A DNA stretch of 43,254 nucleotides from Brevibacterium gallinarum (GCF_014836885.1 NZ_JACSPY010000011.1:17171-60424); one strand, 5' to 3'. Counted from the first letter of the stretch, positions 1 to 8,111 are shown. Program-made: numbers and translations. Notes: generated by a model not told the origin, from the sequence alone.

Positions 1-454
1 CGTCACCGGCCTGGAGATTCGAGGCCGTGATGGTGATGCCCTTGTCCGGGTTGGTGAGGTCTGCAGCGGTGATCTCACCCGGTGCCGAGCTCACCTGCGG
101 GTCGAAGGCCGGGGCTTCGTCGTCGCCGTCCTCAGCGATGATCGTGACGGTGAAGTCGAAGGTCTTCGACTCTTCACCCTCGCGGCTGACGGTGACGGTG
201 AAGTCGACCTTTTCGCCGACCTCGAAGTCGCTCGGATCGCCTTCGTAGTAGACCCCGGTCGTCAGCTCTTCACCCTCAGCCGTCGTCGACTCGTTGGTGA
301 GGCTATTGGTGACTTCGTCACCGGCCTGGAGATTCGAGGCCGTGATGGTGATGCCCTTGTCCGGGTTGGTGAGGTCTGCAGCGGTGATCTCATCCGGAGC
401 CGAGCTCACCTGCGGGTCGAAGGCCGGGGCATCGTCGCCGTCGCCGTCCTCAGC
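1..454. repeat. Tandem 315-318 bp coding repeat (two copies, first incomplete)
   Basis: Bases 1-136 match 316-454 almost exactly. The first 75 or so bases are identical, then there are a few substitutions and one extra codon in the GAD/GDD linker. The period is 315 bp (105 codons), so the reading frame is kept. The window begins inside a copy, so more copies probably follow to the left. Confidence 0.85.
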
Positions 455-793
455 CGGGTCAGAATCTTCTTGCGTCGACGTGGGTCCGGAATCCGTCGGC
501 TGTGGGGCTCCGGTGCCTGCTGACTCCTCGGTATTCGAGGCGGCAGACTCCTCATCCTTCGTCTCGTCAGCCTGCTTCGTGGTCGAGTCTTTCGGCTTCG
601 TCTCGTCGGCCTGCTCTGAGTCCTCAGACGTCTTACCGGTGTCAGCCGACTGAGCTGCCGACTCGGTGACGGTCTCGGTCTCTTCCGGCGTCGGCTGCGC
701 GAATGCGGCCGAGGAACCGAAGAATGCACCCGCGCTGACGAGTGCGGCGGCCGATGCGCCGGCAGCCAGGCGGCGGAGAGATGTGCGCTTCAT
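1..793 (-). CDS. Secreted acidic repeat protein, 3' end cut off by window edge
   Basis: The reading frame opens at the ATG at 793 and stays open to base 1, so the C-terminus is missing (263 residues seen). It begins with a classic export signal: MKRTSLRR, a hydrophobic Ala-rich core, and a likely cleavage after AFA near residue 32. Residues about 33-120 are a low-complexity Thr/Ser/Glu/Asp stalk with KQADETK-type repeats. After that comes a roughly 105-residue unit (starting near APAFDPQVSSAP), then the start of a second, almost identical copy. The unit looks like an Ig-like extracellular repeat with FTVTV-type strands, but I cannot name the family. An AGGGA site lies about 9 nt before the ATG. 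No sortase motif is visible because the end is missing. Role: probably a surface or secreted adhesin-like protein; this is inference. Confidence 0.8.
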   Translation of the reverse strand, partial: MKRTSLRRLAAGASAAALVSAGAFFGSSAAFAQPTPEETETVTESAAQSADTGKTSEDSEQADETKPKDSTTKQADETKDEESAASNTEESAGTGAPQPTDSGPTSTQEDSDPAEDGDGDDAPAFDPQVSSAPDEITAADLTNPDKGITITASNLQAGDEVTNSLTNESTTAEGEELTTGVYYEGDPSDFEVGEKVDFTVTVSREGEESKTFDFTVTIIAEDGDDEAPAFDPQVSSAPGEITAADLTNPDKGITITASNLQAGD

Positions 794-836
794 GGGGCTG
801 TCCCTTCGAAGGTCAGAGAAATATCAATTCTCTCTG

Positions 837-865
837 AGAGTAACCTGGGGAACATCGGGTGACAA
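837..865 (-). promoter_or_regulatory. Sigma-A-type promoter for the secreted repeat protein, with an inverted repeat
   Basis: On the minus strand TTGTCA (865-860), a 17-nt spacer and TACTCT (842-837) form a good promoter, giving a leader of about 37 nt before the ATG at 793. An inverted repeat AACCTGG/CCAGGTT (842-848 and 866-872) brackets the spacer and -35 box and could be an operator. A second small inverted repeat AGAGAA/TTCTCT lies at 815-833 in the leader. The rest of the divergent gap up to 1085 holds only the Shine-Dalgarno site (GAGAAAGG, 1068-1075) of the next gene. Confidence 0.55.
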
Positions 866-1085
866 CCAGGTTTCCTGAATATTCGGTGAATTGGCCGGTA
901 TCTGCGGCATTTCGTCCGATACTCGGCCGATCTGGCGTGCCAGCGCAGGTCTCCGCTCCGACGCCAGCACGCCGAACCCCGCCTCAGAGGCAGTGCGTCA
1001 TCGCCCGTAGCATGGTGCGAACACACCTGACCGCGATCAGCGTGCAGCGCAACCGAAACTCAACGACGAGAAAGGCCCACACCCC

Positions 1086-2489
1086 ATGGCTAGTCACACT
1101 CCGCCCCCGACCACCCCGGAAACCCAGGAAGCGCAGTCGAACGCGCAGGCTTCACGCGGGCTCATGCGGCCGCTGAACCACTTCCTCGAGCGCTGGGTGC
1201 CGTCATCGCTGGTCTTCGCGATCCTGCTCACCCTCATCGTCGCGATCCTCGCGTTCATCCTCACCGACGCCGGCCCCGTCGATGTGCTCACCGGTTGGGG
1301 AGAGGGTCTGGCCGGGCTGCTGGAGTTCATGACCCAGATGGCGCTCATCCTGCTGCTCGGCCACATCCTGGCCAACACCGGCCCGGTCCGCAGGGGTCTC
1401 TCCGCGCTGGCCGCCGTGCCGCAGAGCCCGCTGATGGCCTACGTCTTCGTCTTCATCGTCGCCAGCTTCGCCTCCCTCATCACCTGGGGACTCGGCCTGG
1501 TCGTCGGCGCACTGCTCGCCCGTGAGATCGCCATCCAGGCCCGCGGCAGGCAGATGAAGGTCCACTTCCCGCTGCTGGTGGCCGCCGGCTACTCCGGCAT
1601 GGTTGTGTGGCACATGGGCTACTCCGCCTCCGGCCCGCTGACCGCAGCCACCCCGGACTCCTTCCTCGCCGAATCCCTCGGCGGGCAGCTCATCCCGGTC
1701 TCCCAGACGATCTTCGCCGGCTGGAACATCGCCGCAGCCGCCGCCGTCATCGTCGTCTGCGCCGCCCTGTTCGCCCTCGCCGCCCCACGGAAGAACGACC
1801 CCGTCGTCGAACTGCCCGCCCATGTCGAATCCGAGGCCTACGACCCCGCCCGCGAGGACGTCGTGACACCGGCTGACCGGATCGATGCCTCCCGCATCCT
1901 CACCCTCATCACCGGACTCGCCCTCGTGGCCTACCTCGCCGTCCACTTCGCACAGGGCGGCTCGCTGACCCTCGACATCGTCAACTGGTCGTTCCTGGCG
2001 CTCATCTTCCTGCTCGTGCGCAGCCCCTTCGAACTCATCCACCTGACGAAGGAGGCCGCCGCCAACGTCGGCGAGATCCTGCTGCAGTTCCCGCTCTATG
2101 CCGGCATCCTCGGGATGATGAAGGCCACCGGCCTCATCGTCGTCTTCTCCACCGCGCTCGTCTCGATCGCCAACCCGACGACCTTCGGCCTGCTCGCCTT
2201 CCTCGCCGCCGGCCTGGTCAACTTCTTCGTCCCGTCCGGCGGCGGCCAATTCGCCGTCCAGGGCCCGATCATGCTCGATGCGGCCGACCAGCTCGGCGTC
2301 GACCCGACCGTGGCGATCATGGCGGTGTCCTACGGAGACCAGTGGACGAACATGATCCAGCCGTTCTGGGCGCTGCCGGTGCTCGCGATCGCCGGGCTGA
2401 AGATGCGCGACATCATCGGCTACACCACCCTGACCCTGCTCGGTGCCGGCGTCGTGCTCGCTGCGACCCTGCTCATCGTCAGCATGTGA
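1086..2489 (+). CDS. atoE: Short-chain fatty acid transporter, AtoE family
   Basis: A 467-residue polytopic membrane protein that matches the AtoE short-chain fatty acid transporter family in length and layout. The N-terminal 25 residues are a soluble Pro/Thr/Gln-rich stretch; about a dozen hydrophobic segments follow. Family-like stretches include WHMGYSASGPL near residue 177, NFFVPSGGGQFAVQGP near residue 380 and SYGDQWTNMIQPFWALP near residue 415. It probably carries acetoacetate, butyrate or similar acids across the cytoplasmic membrane for growth. GAGAAAGG sits about 10 nt before the ATG. No acetoacetyl-CoA transferase genes (atoDA) are beside it, so it stands alone here. It is transcribed away from the secreted repeat protein. 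The family call is firm; the exact substrate is not shown by the sequence. Confidence 0.9.
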   Translation: MASHTPPPTTPETQEAQSNAQASRGLMRPLNHFLERWVPSSLVFAILLTLIVAILAFILTDAGPVDVLTGWGEGLAGLLEFMTQMALILLLGHILANTGPVRRGLSALAAVPQSPLMAYVFVFIVASFASLITWGLGLVVGALLAREIAIQARGRQMKVHFPLLVAAGYSGMVVWHMGYSASGPLTAATPDSFLAESLGGQLIPVSQTIFAGWNIAAAAAVIVVCAALFALAAPRKNDPVVELPAHVESEAYDPAREDVVTPADRIDASRILTLITGLALVAYLAVHFAQGGSLTLDIVNWSFLALIFLLVRSPFELIHLTKEAAANVGEILLQFPLYAGILGMMKATGLIVVFSTALVSIANPTTFGLLAFLAAGLVNFFVPSGGGQFAVQGPIMLDAADQLGVDPTVAIMAVSYGDQWTNMIQPFWALPVLAIAGLKMRDIIGYTTLTLLGAGVVLAATLLIVSM

Positions 2490-2521
2490 CCGCGCCCGAG
2501 GCGGTGGCCGGCTCGCGTTGT

Positions 2522-2527
2522 TAGAGT
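2522..2527 (+). promoter_or_regulatory. Leaderless -10 box (TAGAGT) for the Nudix gene
   Basis: TAGAGT ends 6 nt before the ATG at 2534 and no Shine-Dalgarno site is present. This spacing puts transcription start at or next to the A of ATG, as in actinobacterial leaderless genes. No good -35 box is seen. Confidence 0.45.
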
Positions 2528-2533
2528 GCCCTC

Positions 2534-2998
2534 ATGCCTGAGATCCGTGTCGCCGCCCTCGTCGTCCGCCACCCTGAGCGCCGAGCGCTGCTCATGGTCC
2601 GCAAGTCAGGCACCCAGGCGTTCATGCTGCCTGGCGGCAAGCCCGAACCCGGTGAGTCCGCCAGGCACGCGATCATCCGCGAAGTCGCCGAGGAGCTGCA
2701 CCTTGAGCTTGCCGATGACCGGCTCGTCGAGCTCGGCACGTGGACGGCTGCGGCCGCCAATGAGGCCGGGCACTCGGTCACCGGCACGGTCTTCGCCTAC
2801 CGCGGGCTGCCCGGTGGCCTGAATGTCACCGCACCTGCGGTGTACGAGGAGATCGCCGAGGCCGGCTGGTTCTCCTTCGATGACCTGCCAGCCGATACCG
2901 CCGAGCGCCGGTTCGCCTCGCTGACCCGCGAGTGCGTCATCCCCAACCTGCCCGACTGGCTGACCGAGGACACGAGCACACCGGCACAGCAGCGCTGA
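2534..2998 (+). CDS. Nudix hydrolase (MutT-like)
   Basis: A 154-residue Nudix-fold pyrophosphohydrolase. The Nudix box is complete: G35-x5-E41-x7-REVAEE (R49, E50, E53, E54), which binds the divalent metal and cleaves nucleoside diphosphate-X substrates. The N-terminus (IRVAALVVRHPERRALLMV) is a typical first strand pair. A MLPGGK stretch precedes the box, and a GWFSFDDLP stretch near residue 117 is typical of ADP-ribose or NTP-cleaving members. The gene follows atoE by 44 nt but appears to have its own leaderless promoter. The substrate cannot be told; a house-cleaning or nucleotide-sugar role is equally possible. It ends at a strong two-way terminator. Confidence 0.85.
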   Translation: MPEIRVAALVVRHPERRALLMVRKSGTQAFMLPGGKPEPGESARHAIIREVAEELHLELADDRLVELGTWTAAAANEAGHSVTGTVFAYRGLPGGLNVTAPAVYEEIAEAGWFSFDDLPADTAERRFASLTRECVIPNLPDWLTEDTSTPAQQR

Positions 2999-3017
2999 CG
3001 TGACCGCGCTGACATGA

Positions 3018-3062
3018 CAGTGCCGCGCAGCCGACCGAAACCGACCCGGCTGCGCGGCACTG
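3018..3062. terminator. Bidirectional hairpin terminator between convergent genes
   Basis: A perfect 16-bp inverted repeat, CAGTGCCGCGCAGCCG (3018-3033) and its complement (3047-3062), around a 13-nt loop. It lies 20 nt after the Nudix stop and 8 nt from the stop of the opposing gene. It lacks a long U-tract, as is common in high-GC actinobacteria. Confidence 0.8.
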
Positions 3063-3070
3063 CCTGCGGC

Positions 3071-4042
3071 TCACTTCTTGTTCGACTTCTTAGCAGCCGA
3101 CTTCTTGGCAGTCGATTTCTTCGCTGTCGTCTTCTTGGCTGCCGTCTTCTTGGCGGTTGACTTCTTCGCCGTTGAGTTCTTGCCGGTGGCCGTCTTGGCA
3201 GCGGCCTTCTTCGGCGCAGCCTTCGTGGTGGTGCTCTTCTGCGCTGTCGTCTTCTTCGCCGTGGAGGTAGCGGACTTCGTGCCGGGCGAGGAGTCAGCTG
3301 AGGAGGACTTCTGTCCGCTCGTCTTCGCAGCCGTCGTCTTCTGTGCACCCGACCGGGACGATGTGCTCGACTTCGCTGCTGTCGTCGTGTCGGTCTTCGC
3401 CTCAGCAGACGTGGTCTGGCCGGGCTCAGTCTTGGCAGGCTGAGTCTCGGCAGGCTTCGTCGTGGCTGAGTCGGTGCCGTCTGCGGTCGCCGCAGTGTCC
3501 TCGGCGGCGAGCTCGCCGAGTTCGGCATAGGCGTAGAGGGCGCGGTAGACCTCGTGCAGGCTGACGTTCGCTTCGCTGGCGAGCATCCGCACGACACCCA
3601 GGTAGTCCTCATATGGCACGCGGGCGGTGTTCTTCGTCTCCAGCAGTCCGGCATCGAAGAGCACACCGACCGAGCGGGCGTCCATGAGTGCGAAGTCTTT
3701 GGGGTAGACCGCGGAGAGGATCGCACTGGCGAAGGGCTTGCCGACTCCGTCGATGATCGACAGGATCGGAATCCGCCAGCGATCTGGTGTGTCCTCCTCC
3801 AGCGCCAGGAAGGTCAGGTACTCGATGTCCTTCTGCGTGGTCTTGTCGGAGTAGCTGTTGAGCATCGGCAGCACGGCGACGGCCTTCCACTCCGCAAAGC
3901 GCAGCAGCGACTTGTACTTCAGCCGTTCCTTCTTGCGTGCCTTCTTCGCGTCCTTGGTCAGCAGGCGATCTTCGAGCTCGGTGATCTCATAGTGCGGGGC
4001 ATAGCGGGCGATGAATTCCGAGGTGATGCGCAGAGCCGTCAT
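3071..4042 (-). CDS. Helix-hairpin-helix-like protein with histone H1-like Lys/Ala tail
   Basis: A 323-residue protein in two parts. Residues 1-180 are a folded alpha-helical domain with a basic patch (KDAKKARKKERLKYK, 30-44) and a stretch DGVGKPFASA (98-107) followed by YPKDFALMDARSV (113-125). This resembles the helix-hairpin-helix plus Asp pattern of HhH-GPD-like DNA-binding domains (a G-V-G turn, then an Asp), though I cannot assign a named family. Residues about 225-323 are a disordered tail of AKKTAAKKST-type repeats like eukaryotic H1 and the tails of mycobacterial HupB. Together these suggest a nucleoid or DNA-binding protein; this is inference. A consensus TATAAT lies exactly 6 nt before the ATG, so the mRNA is probably leaderless and well expressed. 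The enzymatic half, if any, is unproven. Confidence 0.7.
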   Translation of the reverse strand: MTALRITSEFIARYAPHYEITELEDRLLTKDAKKARKKERLKYKSLLRFAEWKAVAVLPMLNSYSDKTTQKDIEYLTFLALEEDTPDRWRIPILSIIDGVGKPFASAILSAVYPKDFALMDARSVGVLFDAGLLETKNTARVPYEDYLGVVRMLASEANVSLHEVYRALYAYAELGELAAEDTAATADGTDSATTKPAETQPAKTEPGQTTSAEAKTDTTTAAKSSTSSRSGAQKTTAAKTSGQKSSSADSSPGTKSATSTAKKTTAQKSTTTKAAPKKAAAKTATGKNSTAKKSTAKKTAAKKTTAKKSTAKKSAAKKSNKK

Positions 4043-4048
4043 GACGGC

Positions 4049-4071
4049 ATTATATCTGTCACAGTCGTGAC
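4049..4071 (-). promoter_or_regulatory. Consensus leaderless promoter with palindrome
   Basis: On the minus strand, TATAAT (4054-4049) ends 6 nt before the ATG at 4042. A palindrome GTCAC-N4-GTGAC (4058-4071) sits between the -10 box and where a -35 box would be, a good place for an operator. No strong -35 is seen. Confidence 0.6.
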
Positions 4072-4075
4072 CAGG

Positions 4076-4312
4076 TCAGACGCCACCGGACAGCACAGCT
4101 GCCGCAAGGCTCGAAAGCAGGGCGACTGCGATGACGACACTTATGACGATGACCACCGGGCCTGCACCTCGCGAGCGGCGCAGCCCGGCCGCAGGCGAAA
4201 AGCTCATGTTCGACCGGTCAGGAGCTGGGCTCGGGGTGCGGGTGTCCGGGGGAGTGGCCGGCAGGCCGTAGAGGTCTCGGGGGATGTCCCGATGAGGTGG
4301 GCGTGAGTACAC
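4076..4312 (-). CDS. Small single-pass membrane protein, unknown function
   Basis: A 78-residue protein starting at GTG 4312, with AGGAG 6 nt upstream deciding the start. Residues 1-35 are Pro/Arg/Asp-rich and likely cytoplasmic. A short basic stretch (LRRSRGAG) precedes one hydrophobic helix of about 24 residues (VVIVISVVIAVALLSSLAA), and the protein ends just after it. An inner ATG at residue 36 would give a 43-residue form. No family is recognised. It ends 33 nt before the start of the next gene on the same strand, the H1-tailed protein. The Shine-Dalgarno site and the clean membrane helix argue for a real gene, but its size keeps this uncertain. Confidence 0.5.
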   Translation of the reverse strand: MYSRPPHRDIPRDLYGLPATPPDTRTPSPAPDRSNMSFSPAAGLRRSRGAGPVVIVISVVIAVALLSSLAAAVLSGGV

Positions 4313-4451
4313 AGCAGACTCCTGGAATCAGCTCGGCGGTGAAGGACTCACCACCGAGTCAACCCCGGGCCGGTGCATCATGCGTGCTCCAGATGTCGCA
4401 GGTCGGTTACATCACCGCAAGCGCATCAGCACAGCAGCCGAGGCGGACCGG

Positions 4452-5882
4452 TCAGCTGCGCCGGCCGAAGCGCAGCAGGATTCCCCGCCAGTTGCGAGCC
4501 AGCAGCACGAGGACGGTGAGAGTGACAGCCAGCGCAGGCCAGTAGCTGTACCGATAATCCTGTGCGGGGACGACGGGAATGTAGCTCATGAGATAGATCC
4601 AGGCCGAGGCCACGAGGCTGAGTTCGGCGATGTGCCGGCGCCAGCGCCTGATGAGCGCCAGCCCGAGCAGAGTCGATCCGGCCAACCAGAACCACGCATG
4701 GTACAGCCACGGCAGCTGGGTGACGCCGAAGTCCACGACGTAGTAGTGCATCGCCTGATGCAGGCGCGGGGAGTCCCATTCGACCCCGTGTTCTCGACCC
4801 TCATCGGAGATCCCAGGGAACTGGAGTTTGCTGGTGAACAGGAAGCGGGCGAAGGTCTCGGCTCGGTAGTCGACGTAGCGCGGCAGATAGTGCGGCAGCG
4901 TCTCCTTCCACAAGACGATGACCTCTTCCTTGTCAGCGATCTCGGTGAAATGGCCGTTGGCCCCGGCACCCCAGCACGCCCAGTACACGTCCCACACGGC
5001 GCCCTTGTCCGTGCAGATCTGGCGGGCATCGCGGATCTTGTCCTTCAGATGCTGCGGGGCCGAACTGCTATCGATCGCCGACTGCGGAACTGCGAAGACG
5101 AGGTCATCGAGCATGACCTGAGTGAACTGGGAGTTGTGGGCAGGTTTCGTCGCGGCATCGACCGCCGCGCCTCCGCCGAGCAGCAGACCGGCGAACAGCC
5201 CGAAGACCGCGAGCGTGCAGGAGGCAGCGCGCAGGATGCGACGGCGGATCCAGCCGCGCACGCGGGCATCCTGGAACAGGATGATCGACAGCCAGATGAG
5301 CAGCGGGACAAGGGCGACGACGGCGTTCTTGCGCACGAGTGTGCCATAGACGAAGAACGGGATCGCGGCCAGCCCCCACACCCAGGCGGAGCGGCTGTGC
5401 CGACTGGCGATGAGCAGCAGCACTGCACCGGCATAGTACGTCAGCCCCATCTGCGTGTCCTTCCAGATCACGCCGATGAGGTTGGCGGTGTGCGGCGCGG
5501 CGAGGACAGTCAGCCCCAGCAGCCCGATCCGGAAGCTCGTCGACCGGTCGTAGAGATACCAGCAGGTCAGCCACGCGCAGACGGTCGCAAAGCCGATCTG
5601 CGCGGTGACAAGGGTGCCATAGTCTCCGGTGGCCTGGATGAGCAGCCGCCAGCCTGCGCTCATGATGACCGGATGCCAGTCGTCGTAGCCGATGCGCCCC
5701 TCAGCCTGGGCGAGCTGATGGAAGGAATCGTGCGTCAACGCACCGGGCGACATCGCCCGGTTGACGACATAACCGAGCAGGGCAGCGATGACTGCATAGG
5801 CGATGAGTGCCGTGCGCCGGCTGCCGAGAATCTGCTGGGCCCGGTCCCGGACATGCGGGGAGAAGAGGTGGGAGGACGTCAC
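4452..5882 (-). CDS. Polytopic membrane protein, GT-C-like (paralogue 1 of 3)
   Basis: A 476-residue membrane protein with about ten hydrophobic helices. The first outer loop has DSFHQLAQAEG followed by DDWHP (near residues 53-70), much like the Asp- and HP-bearing loop of GT-C glycosyltransferases. Further on come IWKDTQMG and LVRKNAV. A large outer domain near 240-350 carries QVMLDDLVFAVP, then two Cys residues in CTDKGAVWDVYWACWG. These marks recur in the proteins at 25423 and 28750, so this is a paralogue family in this genome. The most likely role is transfer of a sugar from a polyprenyl-phosphate carrier to a wall polymer on the outer face; this is inference from the neighbours of the other copies. 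Starts at GTG 5882. Confidence 0.7.
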   Translation of the reverse strand: MTSSHLFSPHVRDRAQQILGSRRTALIAYAVIAALLGYVVNRAMSPGALTHDSFHQLAQAEGRIGYDDWHPVIMSAGWRLLIQATGDYGTLVTAQIGFATVCAWLTCWYLYDRSTSFRIGLLGLTVLAAPHTANLIGVIWKDTQMGLTYYAGAVLLLIASRHSRSAWVWGLAAIPFFVYGTLVRKNAVVALVPLLIWLSIILFQDARVRGWIRRRILRAASCTLAVFGLFAGLLLGGGAAVDAATKPAHNSQFTQVMLDDLVFAVPQSAIDSSSAPQHLKDKIRDARQICTDKGAVWDVYWACWGAGANGHFTEIADKEEVIVLWKETLPHYLPRYVDYRAETFARFLFTSKLQFPGISDEGREHGVEWDSPRLHQAMHYYVVDFGVTQLPWLYHAWFWLAGSTLLGLALIRRWRRHIAELSLVASAWIYLMSYIPVVPAQDYRYSYWPALAVTLTVLVLLARNWRGILLRFGRRS

Positions 5883-5921
5883 AGGGTCGATTTAACCACG
5901 CCTACCCTGCTTTCCCGGACA

Positions 5922-5962
5922 CAGGTGGGCCCGGACGGGAAGCCCACGTCCGGGCCCACCTG
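5922..5962 (-). terminator. Hairpin terminator after the aldo/keto reductase gene
   Basis: A perfect 16-bp inverted repeat (CAGGTGGGCCCGGACG at 5922-5937, complement at 5947-5962) with a 9-nt loop, 22 nt past the reductase stop and upstream of the GTG of the next gene on the same strand. It separates the two transcription units. Confidence 0.75.
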
Positions 5963-5984
5963 CGGTGGGGGAGAGTCAGCCGCC

Positions 5985-6989
5985 TCAGCAGGGGCGGGTC
6001 TCCGGGGAGACGGTGAGCGTCGGGTCGTTCTTGACGACACCTGCGAGGGCATCGTCGATCTTCGCGAGCACATCTGCCTCGAGCTTGGCCCCGGCGGCCT
6101 CAGCGTTCGAGGTGATCTGCTCCGGGCGTGAGGCGCCGACGAGTGCGGCAGCGACGTTGTCGTTGGCGAGCACCCAGGCGATCGCCAGCTGCGCCATCGT
6201 CAGGTTCAGCTCCTGGGCGATCGGCTCGAGCTTGGCAACGGCTTCAAGGGTCTCGTCCTCGAGCAGTCCGGCCACGGCCTTCGCGCCACCGGACTCATCG
6301 GTGGCACGCGAACCCTCGGGCAGCGGCTGGCCGGGCTTGTACTTGCCGGTCAGCACACCCTGGGCGATCGGCGACCACACGATCTGGGAGATGCCCAGCT
6401 CCTGGCAGGTCGGCACCACCTCGGGTTCGATGACCCGCCAGAGCATGTTGTACTGCGGCTGTGAGGAGATGAGCTGGATCCCGAGATCCTTGGCCATCCC
6501 GTGGGCGGTGCGGATCTGCTCGGCGGTCCATTCGCTCACGCCGATGTAGAGGGCCTTGCCGGCGCGGACGACGTCGGCAAAGGCCTGCATCGTCTCTTCC
6601 AGCGGGGTCTCGTAGTCGTAGCGGTGCGCCTGGTACAGGTCGACGTAGTCGGTCTGCAGGCGGGAGAGCGAACCGTTGATCGATTCCATGATGTGCTTGC
6701 GCGACAGGCCGCAGTCGTTGTGCCCGCGCGGGCCAGTGGGCCAGTAGACCTTGGTGAAGATCTCCAGCGATTCGCGGCGCTGGCCCTTGAGGGCCTCGCC
6801 GAGGACCGATTCGGCCTTGGTGTTGGCGTAGACGTCTGCGGTGTCGAAGCTAGTGATACCGGCGTCGAGTGCGGCGTGCACGCACTTGGTGGCGATCTCG
6901 TTCTCCACCTGGGAGCCGTGGGTGAGCCAGTTGCCGTAGGTGATCTCGGAGATCTTGAGTCCGGAGTTGCCGAGGTAACGGAATTCCAT
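5985..6989 (-). CDS. Aldo/keto reductase, Kv-beta-like
   Basis: A 334-residue NADPH-dependent aldo/keto reductase. The catalytic tetrad is complete: D49 and Y54 (FDTADVY), K80 (IFTKVYW) and H122 (YQAHRYD). Many Kv-beta subunits have Asn at the last position, so this copy keeps the classic His. The stretches WSPIAQGVLTGKY and QPQYNMLWR are typical of the voltage-gated potassium channel beta-subunit/YghZ branch. The likely role is reduction of reactive aldehydes or methylglyoxal in the cytoplasm. AGAGAGGA lies upstream of the ATG at 6989. It is transcribed divergently from the next gene and ends at a strong hairpin. Its substrate cannot be told from sequence. Confidence 0.9.
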   Translation of the reverse strand: MEFRYLGNSGLKISEITYGNWLTHGSQVENEIATKCVHAALDAGITSFDTADVYANTKAESVLGEALKGQRRESLEIFTKVYWPTGPRGHNDCGLSRKHIMESINGSLSRLQTDYVDLYQAHRYDYETPLEETMQAFADVVRAGKALYIGVSEWTAEQIRTAHGMAKDLGIQLISSQPQYNMLWRVIEPEVVPTCQELGISQIVWSPIAQGVLTGKYKPGQPLPEGSRATDESGGAKAVAGLLEDETLEAVAKLEPIAQELNLTMAQLAIAWVLANDNVAAALVGASRPEQITSNAEAAGAKLEADVLAKIDDALAGVVKNDPTLTVSPETRPC

Positions 6990-7127
6990 CAGGTAGTCCT
7001 CTCTTGCAGATCAACGGCCGGCGCCTGCCTGGCGCAGCCTCACCTCCTCACACTACCGTCGGCTCAGGCTCTTGCGGGTTGTCGTAGCCACTGTGTTCCC
7101 TGAACCGGTCATGGTTGAATGGTGTTT

Positions 7128-8111
7128 ATGAGTGCCGAGTGGTCTGAGGTGCGGGGTGCCGTGTCGAACGCGCAGTGGGATGAGGCCATCGCACATCTGA
7201 CCGGCATGCGGCGGATCCCGCAGGACATCGCCTACGTGCTCGCCCGGGAGTCCCACGACCACCCGGAGTTCCGCCAGATCCTGCTGACCCTTGATTCCGT
7301 GCAGGACTGCGTCATCAACGCCGTCGATCCTGAGCGCACCGGGCGCTGGAACTCGATGTCGATCATCCGCCACTTCGATTCGCCGTTCGCTGACTGGATC
7401 GACAAGCCCGCCTACGCGCTGCGCTCCCTGATCGCCACCCGTCGGCAGAAGCGCGCCTGCGGGATCCGCGAGTCGATCGTCCTGGACAAAGAGAAGGCCG
7501 GCGAGCCGACGCCCACCGACACCGTCGGCGAGGTGTGGGAGAGGATCCTGCGCGAAGAGGGGTTCCTCAATGTGCCGCGCAGCCAGTTCCACGAATGGCA
7601 CTACGGCGATGTCATCCGACGTTTCCCGGAGAAGTCGAGCCACGGTGCCGACGATCCGGCCAAACCCGGGCTGGCGAAGGAGGCCGCACGCGTCATCTGC
7701 GGGTGGGGTCCTGACGAACTGCGTACCCAGCTGGCCGCCAGCCCAGACCTCCCGCCTGACGTGCTGCTGACCCTCATCGACGACCCGGTCGGGGCGGTCG
7801 CCCGGGCGTGTGCGAACAACCCACAGTGCACCGGCGACCTGGCCAACCGCCTCGAAGCCCGGTTCCCCGATATGGGTGCCATCCTCGACCAGCACCCGAA
7901 CGCCGACATCGACCGCCAGCTGCGCGTGCCCGCCGCCGATCTGAATGAAGACATCCTCCGCTCCTTCCTCAAAGCCACCATGGCCACCCCCGAGGAGGCC
8001 GAGCAACTGCGCTCGCAGTTCAACGCCGGGTCCACCGCAGATGCGACGTTGGGTTCAGTGTGGCTTGACATTGCGTGGCGGGCAGCCGACGACCGCATAG
8101 CACTGAGCTGA
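7128..8111 (+). CDS. Unrecognised cytoplasmic protein with repeat-like C-terminal half
   Basis: A 327-residue soluble protein with no signal peptide or membrane helix. The N-terminal part has DWIDKPAYALRSLIATRRQKR and a central WHYGDVIRRFP stretch. Around residue 200-250 a helical unit appears: LAASPDLPPDVLLTLIDDPVG, then ARACANNPQCTGDLANRL. It recalls leucine-rich-variant or HEAT-like helical repeats (N/D-P turns every 20-25 residues). I do not recognise the family. The start is uncertain: ATG 7119, GTG 7122 and ATG 7128 are in frame and none has a clear Shine-Dalgarno site; a CATGGT box could make 7122 leaderless. It is followed by 54 nt and then the wall-polymer locus. Confidence 0.6.
   Translation: MSAEWSEVRGAVSNAQWDEAIAHLTGMRRIPQDIAYVLARESHDHPEFRQILLTLDSVQDCVINAVDPERTGRWNSMSIIRHFDSPFADWIDKPAYALRSLIATRRQKRACGIRESIVLDKEKAGEPTPTDTVGEVWERILREEGFLNVPRSQFHEWHYGDVIRRFPEKSSHGADDPAKPGLAKEAARVICGWGPDELRTQLAASPDLPPDVLLTLIDDPVGAVARACANNPQCTGDLANRLEARFPDMGAILDQHPNADIDRQLRVPAADLNEDILRSFLKATMATPEEAEQLRSQFNAGSTADATLGSVWLDIAWRAADDRIALS

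Noticed and set aside
1203..2249. 348-aa open frame on the minus strand opposite the fatty acid transporter
   Set aside because: It is Gly/Asp/Glu-rich with no domain, has no ribosome binding site and lies wholly opposite a clear AtoE gene; a GC-bias shadow.
3071..3370. Short repeated CTTCTTGGC-type units resembling a tandem or CRISPR-like repeat
   Set aside because: They are codon-phased Lys/Ala repeats of the H1-like tail, with no spacers of even length.
4380..6131. 583-aa open frame on the plus strand opposite the membrane protein and reductase end
   Set aside because: Biased composition, crosses a terminator hairpin and opposes a protein with two paralogues.
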